Source of the DNA: a virus
Virus record (IMG/VR): IMGVR_UViG_3300043411_000910
Location: 24,475 to 88,474 of that record
DNA length: 64,000 bases
Direction: 5' to 3' (one strand)
The notes under the pieces were generated by a model. The model searched no databases. It worked only from the letters and a program-made list of their open reading frames with translations, and was not told the DNA's origin. The translations under genes and the position numbers were made by a program. Shown in pieces: positions 29,541 through 38,173 of the stretch. The first letter of the stretch is position 1; the number at the start of each line of letters is the position of its first letter.

Positions 29541-32500
29541 ATGGATAGAAAAACTATTACAGCTGAGCAGAATATATGGTTTAATTCTCAACAAATAGAT
29601 GAAGACAACTTAAACCTAGAACAAGAGTATAATAATACAACAAAATCTTCACTGGTTTCTAATCATATAGGTTCAGGTGTATTAATTGATGGCTTAACCC
29701 AATTAGAATATTTTTCAACAGAAGATGTTACTTCAACTATAGATGGAAATGTATTAACACCAAAAGCTCAACCAAGCGATATTAATTTTGGAAATCAATT
29801 AGAGGTATCTCTAGATCAATCAAAAGTATTTGGAAGAAGAACGGTAAAATGTGTTGTGATAGGTACTGACTACAATGACTCATTGATCTTCGAACAATTT
29901 GTGTTCAATAGAAACGAATCACAATTTGGCTCAAAACATTTTAAGAAAATAATAACTGTTTTGATAAATGACTTATCTGGAGATTCCGGCAAAAGCTTTA
30001 ACCTTGGTGGGGTTTTAAAAGTAAAAGAAGCGAAGCAATCTATACTTTCAAGAGATACTTTATCTGTATATCAAAATTATCAACCAAATATATTTTGGAG
30101 AGATTTTTATAGCTTACAAACAGTAGACTTAAATAGTCTATTAGAGTTAGCTTTACCAACATATGATATATCTTCTTTAAATATACAAACCTCAGAATTT
30201 ACCACAAGATCTATAATAAAAGATGATATCTCGACAGAACTAGGACAGAAGTTTAAAGCAAAATCAAATAATATTCAAAAAATAAGATTATTGGTTTCTG
30301 TTGAAAATACAGAATTTGGTTCAGAAACAGATTTAGAATGGAATGGAGAAATGGTTTTAAGTGTATATCCACTACAATCAACAATATCTTGTCCTTCTGA
30401 TATTGCTCCTAATTTAGAAATAGATTTTGATCCAATCAATTCTCCTATAGCTCAAGTTAGTTTTAGTTATGCAACTTTACTTGCTTCTGGAATACAATTA
30501 TCTAATACATTACAGCCAGTGGAATTTGTATTGTCAAACATTTCAGTTGGCACAAACAAAAAGATAGAGAAAGACAAATACTATCTACTATCTCTTAAAC
30601 GTTCTGGCTCTGCGGATAAGTGTAACATTACGCTAGGCATCTCTGAGAATTTACTAACAGATAGCAGGCTTGTTGTTAGTAACGGCGAGATTTGGGTTGA
30701 CGTACAGGACGAAAGTTTATGGTTTGAAATAGAATCAGATACAGCCAAACTTTCATCTGGTAAAATATATGAAGATGGTTTTGGTATTGAAATAGAAAAA
30801 ACTAAAACTGATTCAACTGGCACATATGATTATTCATTAAGTGGTTTATCATTTCATGGTAATTCAGAATTCACTGGAGTTGTTAGTTCAGTTACTAGTT
30901 CTTATTCAGAGGTTGAAGATACTAGAACTGGCGGAACTACTTATTCAGTTCAAAAGAAAGTTCCAGATGTTAATCTATTATCATCAATAGAGCTATCAGA
31001 TTTAGAATCAACTAAAACTTTATTGAAAGTTGGAAAGATACTAGATAAAAATAGAAAACTCGTTCCAAGTAATATAATAAACTCCAATTTACATTCTTGG
31101 AGTTTTGTAAAGAACCAAATAATAATACCAATTGTTGATGATGCAACAGATGGATACAGATATGATGGTTATGTAAATACTTTAGTTTCTAGCTTAATCA
31201 ATGGTGAGTTATTTTTATCCAAGATAACACCAAATAATTTAAGCTCATCATTGTCCTACAGAATAGGCGATGCAGAAGTTAGGACATTAATTTATGGTGA
31301 TTTAAATGGGGATTGTATAGTAGATGAATCAGATCTTGATCTATTAAACTACTATTCTGATTTCAATTTAAATTCATCACCAAAATTAGATTCTGTTATG
31401 GTTAGTGATGGAATATCTCCAGCTACATATGAGAATGGTTACAAGTTTTTAACTAATCCAAGTAAATCAGCTTCATCATTAGACTTTCAAGTTGTTTTAA
31501 AGTCAAGCGGAGCTATGTTAGCTCAAGCACTTGATGGTGTTTTAGTTAATTCATCAAATACACTTTCAAGCTTTTCAAGTGCCAGTATAGATTTTTCAGC
31601 AATAACAAATCTAACAGATTGCGTACTATTAGTATTTGATGGAACTAATTCAGAAAATTATGGTGCGTTTGATATCAAATCAATAAATACAGCAACAGAT
31701 ACTTTAACCATAGGTAAAAAATACATTGATGAATCTGTAATGCTTTCTTTATTAGCTGGCAACATAGACCAAGATTTTTATATAGGTCCAAATGATGGTT
31801 ACATATTGGAAAGCTATTTAGTTAGAGAGAGATTAACTTCTTTTGATGCTACACCATATCCAAGTGTTACTTCAAATTACTATGATAAGGTTGGGAAAAC
31901 ATTTCAAGCCGTTATTCTAAAAATAGAATCTATTGTAGATAGAGATGATGAATATTCAACAGATTTGTTTACCAGAGACTCAGTAGTCCATCCTATAAAA
32001 GATATATTCACACTTGATGTGAATTTACAAGATTTAGATCTATTAAATAATCCAGTACAGTTTACTATAGAACCAAGATTAGTTTGGAAAAATTATCTTG
32101 TTGTTTCTGAATCAGATGTAAAGCTTGTTCCAAATGTATTAACATCTGGATCTGGATCACAAGAACCATGTCAAGAATTATGTGAGAAGCCAATTGTCTA
32201 TCCAGTCAAACCAACATTTGACAAAGGCAAAAATGATTTCTTTGTACCAGATAATTTAATAATCAACAATGGTCAAATTTTAAACAATGATGGATCATAT
32301 CATAAAGTAGATTTTGAGGTTGGTACAATTATGCTTGAGATCCCAGATAATTTCTACGGTAACGAGCAAAGCATAAATATATTCACGGCTTTTGTTTGTG
32401 ATAACGAATCCACTGGTAAAACAATACAAGGGTTCCCAGCTATGAAATTTGCCGACTGTACATTTGTTAAATCTGATTCAATATCTAAAGGACAAGTAAA

Positions 32501-32768
32501 ATTTGATATAGCAATACAATCATTTTTCCCTAACCTAGATGGATACAGTGAAGATTTAGATCCAGGAATAATTGTTGATGGTAAAATGGGTGTTTACGTA
32601 GATCAAACAACTGGTATACTAACATTAAACTTTACTAATTTATCATATGACTCCTCTACATTTACTGGGTCAACTAGATTACAAATAAATGTATTTTTAA
32701 AGAAATCTGGGTTCAACAACAACACTTTGAGTGTTAATAAAACAATAGTTAATAACTTGTTTATATAA
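29541..32768 (+). CDS. Large tail/baseplate surface protein with dockerin-like repeat
   Basis: A 1075-residue virion protein. I start it at 29541 (MDRKTITAEQNIWFNSQQ) because AGGA precedes this ATG; the frame extends 7 codons upstream to a TTG without support. Most of it is Ser/Asn/Asp-rich beta sheet. Near residues 583-600 it carries GDLNGDCIVDESDLDLLNYY, a calcium-loop/helix pattern like a dockerin repeat; I see one clear copy. A cysteine pair group (EPCQELCEKP) lies near residue 880. It is the last gene of the tail block, followed by glycosyltransferases, so it could be a glycan-binding or glycan-carrying surface part. Confidence 0.58.
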   Translation: MDRKTITAEQNIWFNSQQIDEDNLNLEQEYNNTTKSSLVSNHIGSGVLIDGLTQLEYFSTEDVTSTIDGNVLTPKAQPSDINFGNQLEVSLDQSKVFGRRTVKCVVIGTDYNDSLIFEQFVFNRNESQFGSKHFKKIITVLINDLSGDSGKSFNLGGVLKVKEAKQSILSRDTLSVYQNYQPNIFWRDFYSLQTVDLNSLLELALPTYDISSLNIQTSEFTTRSIIKDDISTELGQKFKAKSNNIQKIRLLVSVENTEFGSETDLEWNGEMVLSVYPLQSTISCPSDIAPNLEIDFDPINSPIAQVSFSYATLLASGIQLSNTLQPVEFVLSNISVGTNKKIEKDKYYLLSLKRSGSADKCNITLGISENLLTDSRLVVSNGEIWVDVQDESLWFEIESDTAKLSSGKIYEDGFGIEIEKTKTDSTGTYDYSLSGLSFHGNSEFTGVVSSVTSSYSEVEDTRTGGTTYSVQKKVPDVNLLSSIELSDLESTKTLLKVGKILDKNRKLVPSNIINSNLHSWSFVKNQIIIPIVDDATDGYRYDGYVNTLVSSLINGELFLSKITPNNLSSSLSYRIGDAEVRTLIYGDLNGDCIVDESDLDLLNYYSDFNLNSSPKLDSVMVSDGISPATYENGYKFLTNPSKSASSLDFQVVLKSSGAMLAQALDGVLVNSSNTLSSFSSASIDFSAITNLTDCVLLVFDGTNSENYGAFDIKSINTATDTLTIGKKYIDESVMLSLLAGNIDQDFYIGPNDGYILESYLVRERLTSFDATPYPSVTSNYYDKVGKTFQAVILKIESIVDRDDEYSTDLFTRDSVVHPIKDIFTLDVNLQDLDLLNNPVQFTIEPRLVWKNYLVVSESDVKLVPNVLTSGSGSQEPCQELCEKPIVYPVKPTFDKGKNDFFVPDNLIINNGQILNNDGSYHKVDFEVGTIMLEIPDNFYGNEQSINIFTAFVCDNESTGKTIQGFPAMKFADCTFVKSDSISKGQVKFDIAIQSFFPNLDGYSEDLDPGIIVDGKMGVYVDQTTGILTLNFTNLSYDSSTFTGSTRLQINVFLKKSGFNNNTLSVNKTIVNNLFI

Positions 32769-32781
32769 ATAGTTATATAAT
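32763..32781 (+). promoter_or_regulatory. Late-type box TATAAATA and TATAAT close to start codon
   Basis: TATAAATA (32763-32770, as in TATATAAATAG) is followed by TATAAT (32776-32781), and the next gene's ATG comes 5 bases later. No Shine-Dalgarno sequence lies between. If TATAAT is a -10 element, transcription would start at or inside the ATG. Confidence 0.5.
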
Positions 32782-32786
32782 TATTT

Positions 32787-33905
32787 ATGAAAGTTTTATG
32801 GAAAGGCTACTTAGGTGGACTACATAGTTGGTCACAAGTAGCCCAAAATTTATCTAGAGAGTTTATCAGATCTAATTATGAGATTGACTTGTTTTCAACA
32901 AATGGTATTAAACACTTCCCAGATGATCTTAAAAGTAACTTAATTGCTTATGTAGAAGATAATAAGGTTTTATCTAAAGAATTGGAAAACAATAAAACTT
33001 ATGATGTTCAGTGCAGTTATACTGCAATGAGTAATTTTAAAAATTATTTCTCTAAAGGTGATCAGAATAGATTAGGTATATGGTGTTATGAATTTTCTGG
33101 TAAGAATGCATTACCAACTGGATTTGCAAAAAATCATTTATTTGTTGATTATATACTTCCTCCATCTGTACATGCTAAACAAGTTTTTATAGATTCTGGT
33201 ATACCAGAAAGAAAAGTAAAAATAGTTCCTCATGGTTATGGCGAAGAATTTATAAATAGAACCAATAAGTTAAACATAACCAAAGATCAATTTGTAATAG
33301 GTGTAAATATAGCTCAACCACATCTTAGAAAGAATATTAGTGGTATTATAGAGTCTTATTTCAAAGCTTTTACAAAAAAAGATGATGTTGTTATGTTATT
33401 TAAAGTATCAAAATCAACTACCAATAAATTTGATGTTGATTTTGACGCAGTTTTAAATTCATATAAAGCGAAATATAAAAATCATCCTAAGATAATTGTA
33501 TTGTCTGATTATATAGAATATATTTCTGACTTTTATAGAGAGTGCGATTGTATATTATCTTTATCCCATGCCGAGTCGTTTTTGTTCCCAGCATTAGAAG
33601 CTTTAGTATCTAAAAAAATACTTATTTGCAGTGGATATGGTGGTCAATTAGATTTTTGTAATAAAAACAATTCCTTCCAAGTTCCTGGCAAATTGATTAG
33701 AGCTAACCCAAATATGTTATATTGGGAACAAAAACCAAATACTATTGTATTTGAACCAGATGTATCTTCAGCTGTTGATTTGTTGAGATTAGCATATTTA
33801 AACAAAGATAAGATTAGTAAAGATTTTGATCAGGAGTATAACAAAATAATATCAGAGTACACATGGAATAATGCCTTTAAGAAAATGGAAACTTTAATAA
33901 AATGA
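32787..33905 (+). CDS. GT-B glycosyltransferase (family 4-like)
   Basis: A 372-residue enzyme of the two-Rossmann GT-B type that moves a sugar from a nucleotide-sugar donor to an acceptor. Evidence: N-terminal WKGYLGGLHSWSQVAQNLSR, a linker, then the C-terminal domain with FVIGVNIAQPHLRKNISGII, IIVLSDYIEYISDFYRECDC and the donor-site motif SLSHAESFLFPALEALVSKK, which corresponds to the E-x7-E signature of family 4. Acceptor and sugar cannot be told. The gene has no Shine-Dalgarno sequence and a TATAAT 5 bases before its ATG. It overlaps the next glycosyltransferase by 4 bases. Confidence 0.85.
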   Translation: MKVLWKGYLGGLHSWSQVAQNLSREFIRSNYEIDLFSTNGIKHFPDDLKSNLIAYVEDNKVLSKELENNKTYDVQCSYTAMSNFKNYFSKGDQNRLGIWCYEFSGKNALPTGFAKNHLFVDYILPPSVHAKQVFIDSGIPERKVKIVPHGYGEEFINRTNKLNITKDQFVIGVNIAQPHLRKNISGIIESYFKAFTKKDDVVMLFKVSKSTTNKFDVDFDAVLNSYKAKYKNHPKIIVLSDYIEYISDFYRECDCILSLSHAESFLFPALEALVSKKILICSGYGGQLDFCNKNNSFQVPGKLIRANPNMLYWEQKPNTIVFEPDVSSAVDLLRLAYLNKDKISKDFDQEYNKIISEYTWNNAFKKMETLIK

Positions 33906-34597
33906 TAATGTCTATAGTCATACCTTGTTTTAATAATTGGAATTTTACAAAAGCCTGTTTAGATGATCTTAGCTATCTTCCAAATGATCATGAGCTAATT
34001 GTTGTTGATAATGGAAGTACAGATGACACAAGAAAAAATTTAGAGAAAAGCAGCGCTGTTAATAAATATATAAGATTAGATAAAAACATGGGGTTTGGTT
34101 ACGCTGTTAACACAGGATTTTCCAAAGCTTCTGGTAAAAACTTAATGACTCTTAATAATGATATAAGAGTTAAGTTTAATAAAGACTCTTGGACAAAATC
34201 GATAATAGAAGAATGTGGGGGTAATTTAATTTCACCTAACCTTGGGATACTTAATAAGGATTTTTCTTTTAGTAAAGAAATAGATTATTTTGTTGATAGT
34301 AAATATTCTTATTTAAGTGGTTGGTGTTTAAGTTCATCTAGAGACAATTGGGATAAATTAAAATTATCGGATAATGGAACTCATCAAGAATATTTTGATG
34401 AGAGGTTTTTTGTATATTTCGAGGATACAGATCTTGGATTTAGGGCTAGACAATTAGGAATTAATTTGAAAGTTTTACAAATACCAGTTGTACATTTTGG
34501 GAAACAAAGTTCTAAGAATCTAAATACTTATAAACTATATACTGATTCTAAAAAAATATTTGAAGAGAAATGGAGTAATTATGAAAAGTCTATTTAA
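33902..34597 (+). CDS. GT-A glycosyltransferase (family 2-like)
   Basis: A 231-residue family 2 type enzyme. It opens with MSIVIPCFNNWNFTKACLDD, then ELIVVDNGSTDDT (nucleotide binding), GFGYAVNTGFSKASG, and LMTLNNDI with the metal-binding DxD-type site here as NND. A DERFFVYFEDTDLGFRARQL block near residue 165 matches the rhamnosyltransferase-type ED acceptor/catalytic region. A polypeptide of this length is a complete small GT-A. It is coupled to the preceding GT by overlap, and its end overlaps the start of the Fpg-like gene by 17 bases. Confidence 0.85.
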   Translation: MIMSIVIPCFNNWNFTKACLDDLSYLPNDHELIVVDNGSTDDTRKNLEKSSAVNKYIRLDKNMGFGYAVNTGFSKASGKNLMTLNNDIRVKFNKDSWTKSIIEECGGNLISPNLGILNKDFSFSKEIDYFVDSKYSYLSGWCLSSSRDNWDKLKLSDNGTHQEYFDERFFVYFEDTDLGFRARQLGINLKVLQIPVVHFGKQSSKNLNTYKLYTDSKKIFEEKWSNYEKSI

Positions 34598-35441
34598 TTT
34601 AACAGAGGGTCCAGAGACAAGAATAACTAGTGACCTTGTTAGCAAGGACATTCTTGGGATGTATTTTGATTCATTTACGTTCGCACCAAATTCTAAATTT
34701 AGTAAAGGTTTACCAGGGTTTGACTTAATCAGGTCTAACGAATCACTTGGCAAGTTTAAGGTAACTGAGGTTGATTGTAAGGGCAGGATGTATTACTGGA
34801 AGTTACAGAACAAAAGTAAAACTTTCTATTTCATATCTAAGGCTAGGATGACTGGTACATGGTCTAGAGTCAAAGCTAGGGATTGGATATGTGAAGTTAC
34901 ATTGACTAACGAGAACGAATCCAAGAAACTATACTTTAATGATCTTAGACATTATGGTGATTTAGAAGTATTAACACGCTCAGAATTTAAAAAACAATAT
35001 GATATCTATGGATTTGATCCATTAATAGATGATGTTGATAAATATTTTCCATTAGTATGGAAGAAATCAAGAGGCACTAAAAATTGTGTATCAAAGTTTT
35101 TATTAGATCATACATCATTCTACGGGATAGGCTTATATTTAAGATCAGAAATATTACATTCATTGAAGTACTATCCATATCAAAATGTAAATACTTTTTC
35201 TAAAAATCAAATATTAGATCTAATGAAGACGGCAGTAAAGATTGCAAAAGAATCATATGCAAATAATGGGTGTGTTAAATTAAAGTATAATGAAGAAACA
35301 TTTGGTGGGGACTATTTGGGTAAGTTAAAAGTTTTCGGAAAACCTCGAGATATTGACGGCAACAAAGTAATAATTACTATAGGTAAGAATGACAAGCGCT
35401 CTATGTTCTGGTGTAGAGATATACAGGTAAGAAATGAATGA
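34581..35441 (+). CDS. Fpg/Nei-like protein lacking the usual catalytic N-terminus
   Basis: A 286-residue protein with the layout of formamidopyrimidine/endonuclease VIII DNA glycosylases. TEGPETRITSDL (residues 8-19) matches the family's PEGPE start. KLYFNDLRHYGDLEVL matches the end of the N-domain. LLDHTSFYGIGLYLRSEIL (about 175-193) matches the helix-two-turn-helix region. The tail KVFGKPRDIDG ... SMFWCRDIQ resembles a finger without its zinc cysteines. Oddities: the active-site Pro at position 2 is replaced by an internal Thr8 behind seven extra residues, and the usual Lys in the GK turn appears as Gly-Arg (CKGRMYYW). GGAG 5 bases before 34581 fixes the start; no start codon exists immediately before Thr8. 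DNA binding is likely, glycosylase activity doubtful. Confidence 0.75.
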   Translation: MKSLFNLTEGPETRITSDLVSKDILGMYFDSFTFAPNSKFSKGLPGFDLIRSNESLGKFKVTEVDCKGRMYYWKLQNKSKTFYFISKARMTGTWSRVKARDWICEVTLTNENESKKLYFNDLRHYGDLEVLTRSEFKKQYDIYGFDPLIDDVDKYFPLVWKKSRGTKNCVSKFLLDHTSFYGIGLYLRSEILHSLKYYPYQNVNTFSKNQILDLMKTAVKIAKESYANNGCVKLKYNEETFGGDYLGKLKVFGKPRDIDGNKVIITIGKNDKRSMFWCRDIQVRNE

Positions 35442-36387
35442 AATTATAAATAAAATATCTTATGCTTCTAATATAATAATGCTAATTGTAGTTTGTATAT
35501 TATTTGGATCTACAATTTCTGATTGTAGAAAAGGTTCTAATAATAAACAAGTCGAAATTCTACAAAAACAATTAGACGCATATACCATGCGCTCATCAAA
35601 TGAGACAGTAACCAAAGAATATCTTGACTCTGTGATTAAAGGATCTAAGATAAATATCTCTAAGCTTGAAGATGATATGAGTTCTTTAAATTCTAAGCTT
35701 GATTCAATGAATCAGGTAAAGATAATTAGTGTACCACAATATATTAAAGAAGTAAATTCTACCAAGCAAGAGCCTAAACCAGATACACAGCCAATTGAAA
35801 AGAAAGATGATCAATATATGAAGAACAAACAGATATTAGATTTATACGAGAATTTTGGAATTTCAAAAGTTCCGATAGGTAATACTTCTTTTTCTGCTTG
35901 GAAGAATTCTCCTTGGGATTATAATATCTATGGAAGAAATTATACAATAACAAATGTAATAACGAAAACCGATGAAGACAAAACTATTGTTTATAATAAG
36001 TTTAATATTGAGGTGGAAGGAAAGACTTATGAAGTCCCTATAACTAGCTCAAAAACAATACAAACAAATCCTAAGTCATCATTTAAACTATACCCAAAGT
36101 TATTTCTAGAATATTCTTCAGGAATTTCTTCTGATAGAAATTTGAATAATGCTGTTGGTTTAATGATTTCTCCTATACAATATGGTCAAAGTAAATTTAA
36201 TCCTAAATTTGTTTTTGCGTCTATTGGCGCTGGATATTCTAATAATGGGTTGAATATTATATTTTCTCCAGTTATGTATAAAATTGATGTTGTTGATTTT
36301 ATTAAAAATGTTTATATAGGACCAATTACAAGTATTAATATGTCTAAAGTATTTACTGTTGGTTTATCATTAGGAGTATCTTTTTAA
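35434..36387 (+). CDS. Membrane-anchored coiled-coil protein with beta-rich C-terminus
   Basis: A 317-residue protein with one N-terminal membrane segment (ASNIIMLIVVCILFGSTI, residues 11-28) ending in a single Cys. It is followed by a coiled coil (about 40-105), a Pro/Gln/Lys linker and a beta-rich end (about 215-317) with alternating strands that could form a barrel or porin-like sheet. Topology suggests an anchored protein with a large external or periplasmic part. It overlaps the Fpg-like gene by 8 bases and shares one base with the next glycosyltransferase gene. I see no spanin or holin signature. The function is unknown. Confidence 0.62.
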   Translation: MNEIINKISYASNIIMLIVVCILFGSTISDCRKGSNNKQVEILQKQLDAYTMRSSNETVTKEYLDSVIKGSKINISKLEDDMSSLNSKLDSMNQVKIISVPQYIKEVNSTKQEPKPDTQPIEKKDDQYMKNKQILDLYENFGISKVPIGNTSFSAWKNSPWDYNIYGRNYTITNVITKTDEDKTIVYNKFNIEVEGKTYEVPITSSKTIQTNPKSSFKLYPKLFLEYSSGISSDRNLNNAVGLMISPIQYGQSKFNPKFVFASIGAGYSNNGLNIIFSPVMYKIDVVDFIKNVYIGPITSINMSKVFTVGLSLGVSF

Positions 36388-37211
36388 TGTTACACGTTCT
36401 AACTCTTAACTGGAATGGCAAAGCTAGAATTTCAGACTTAAATAAATCTATGGCTAACCTTGATATGCCAGAATACATTTGGCATATCAAAGACAATGGA
36501 TCTATAGATGGTTCCATAGACGAAATAAACTCATGGGGAAATAAAAATATAAACATAATAAAAACTGGTCATAACAATGATACATTTGCTTATGGAACAA
36601 ATATATGTTTTAATACAGCTTCTCCAAAAGACAATGACTATGTACTATTACTAAACAATGACATAATCTTTAATAAGAAAGATGATATCAAAAATATGAT
36701 TAATATATTAGACCAAGGTGTTGGGATAGTTGGTGCAAAGCTAATGTATAAAAATACGAATACTATACAACACAATGGAGTTGTATTTGATAAGAAGTAT
36801 TCTTTACCAGTACATTATGGTGTTAATATGCAGGATAGTTTAGATATGTCTAAATCAAGAGAGTTTCAAGCTGTTACTGGTGCGGTAATGATGATGAAAG
36901 CAGAAACTTTTAGAAATATACATAATACAAATAAATCAAAGAATAAAGGATTGGATGAAGATTTCATTTGGTGCTACGAGGATATAGCCGCTTGTATATC
37001 TGTTAAATATCATTTGGGCAAGAAAATAGTTTGTTATTCTGGGTCAAATATATCCCATGAAGAGAGTGCTTCATTGAAAATTAATCCAATAAACAGATTA
37101 TTCTTAGGAAAGAATATTCAAACAATGCATTTGAAATACAAGCATCTCTATAAAATAGATAGAGAATTATATGATAATGTAAATTACAATTTATTTAAGG
37201 AAGTTAGATGA
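36387..37211 (+). CDS. GT-A glycosyltransferase (family 2-like)
   Basis: A 274-residue second family 2-like enzyme. It starts with MLHVLTLNWNGKARISDLNK, then WHIKDNGSIDGSIDEI (usual VVDNGSTDGS region). The donor/metal site is YVLLLNNDIIF (NND in the DxD position). GIVGAKLMYKNTNTIQHNGV and EFQAVTGAVMMMKAETF follow, then the EDFIWCYEDIAACISVKYHL block with the ED pair. This pattern matches the rhamnosyl/galactofuranosyl type GT2 group. Its ATG shares a base with the previous stop, and its stop overlaps the epimerase start. Together with 32787 and 33902 it forms a sugar-transfer module. Confidence 0.85.
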   Translation: MLHVLTLNWNGKARISDLNKSMANLDMPEYIWHIKDNGSIDGSIDEINSWGNKNINIIKTGHNNDTFAYGTNICFNTASPKDNDYVLLLNNDIIFNKKDDIKNMINILDQGVGIVGAKLMYKNTNTIQHNGVVFDKKYSLPVHYGVNMQDSLDMSKSREFQAVTGAVMMMKAETFRNIHNTNKSKNKGLDEDFIWCYEDIAACISVKYHLGKKIVCYSGSNISHEESASLKINPINRLFLGKNIQTMHLKYKHLYKIDRELYDNVNYNLFKEVR

Positions 37212-38155
37212 AAATATTAGTAACAGGATCTTGTGGCTTTATAGCTTCAAACTTTATAAGAAAAGTTATTTTTAATAAACTAGATCATACTATATGTAGT
37301 ATAGATAAAATACCAGAAATAAATATACTTAACAATATCTATCAAAACAAAAGTCATTCATTTTATATAGGAAATGTTCTAGATACACATCTATTGAATA
37401 TTATATTTTCTCATGAAAAACCTGACGTTGTGATACACTGCGCTGCCGAAACAAATATAATGGATAGCAACATTAGTCTAGCAAAGTATATAGATGATAA
37501 TGTAAATGGAACACAAAAAATTCTAGAATCATGTGTTAAGCATGGCGTAAAGAAAATGATATATCTATCTTCAATGGAGGTATATGGGTCTAATAACCCA
37601 TCAGATCCATCTGTGGAGAAATCTGTACTAAATCCCGAGAATTCATATGCTCTTTCAAAAACATTATCAGAACAGATAGTTTCTTATTATGGAAAATATA
37701 ATAATGTTAATTATAATATAATAAGATTGGGATCTGTTATGGGACCAAGAGAATTTGGCAATAAATTTGTTCCTTATTTAATAGACTCTATATTAAAATC
37801 AAATAAACCAATTTTAAGTAAGGATGGCAATAATATAAAAAATTGGCTGCATGTAGCTGATGTTGTAAATGGAATTCTTAATGTGCTAGAGAATGGTACA
37901 AATAATGAAATTTATAACTTATGCTCATCCAAGGACACGACCGATCTTGAAATCTTTCAAACATTGGCTTCAATGTGTAATTTTTCTCAAGAAAATGTAG
38001 ACTTTGACGGCGAAGATAAAAGGTTTTATAGAGTATGTACGGGCAGCAACGCTAAAATAAAAAAGATTGGATGGCAGCAAGACATTGATTTAAACAATGG
38101 ATTGTCAATGACATTTGATTGGTATAAGAATAATCCATGGTGGTTTAAATCTTAA
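37208..38155 (+). CDS. NAD-dependent nucleotide-sugar epimerase/dehydratase (extended SDR)
   Basis: A 315-residue extended short-chain dehydrogenase that would convert a nucleotide sugar, feeding the adjacent glycosyltransferases. The NAD-binding turn is TGSCGFIASNF (GxxGxxA, residues 6-16). DVVIHCAAETN follows, then LSSMEVYG with the catalytic Ser. Tyr147 and Lys151 form the YxxxK pair (SYALSK), and RLGSVMGPREFG and NWLHVADVVNGI match substrate-binding blocks. Whether it is a 4-epimerase or a 4,6-dehydratase is not decidable here. Its start overlaps the preceding GT by 4 bases. Confidence 0.88.
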   Translation: MKILVTGSCGFIASNFIRKVIFNKLDHTICSIDKIPEINILNNIYQNKSHSFYIGNVLDTHLLNIIFSHEKPDVVIHCAAETNIMDSNISLAKYIDDNVNGTQKILESCVKHGVKKMIYLSSMEVYGSNNPSDPSVEKSVLNPENSYALSKTLSEQIVSYYGKYNNVNYNIIRLGSVMGPREFGNKFVPYLIDSILKSNKPILSKDGNNIKNWLHVADVVNGILNVLENGTNNEIYNLCSSKDTTDLEIFQTLASMCNFSQENVDFDGEDKRFYRVCTGSNAKIKKIGWQQDIDLNNGLSMTFDWYKNNPWWFKS

Positions 38156-38161
38156 TGTTGC

Positions 38162-38171
38162 TATATAAATA
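38162..38171 (+). promoter_or_regulatory. TATATAAATA box 2 bases before the helicase GTG start
   Basis: TATATAAATA lies within a near-perfect inverted repeat CTATATAAATATAG (38161-38174). The start codon GTG at 38174 begins inside the repeat and there is no Shine-Dalgarno sequence. This could be a late-type or -10 promoter box for a leaderless message. Confidence 0.42.
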
Positions 38172-38173
38172 TA

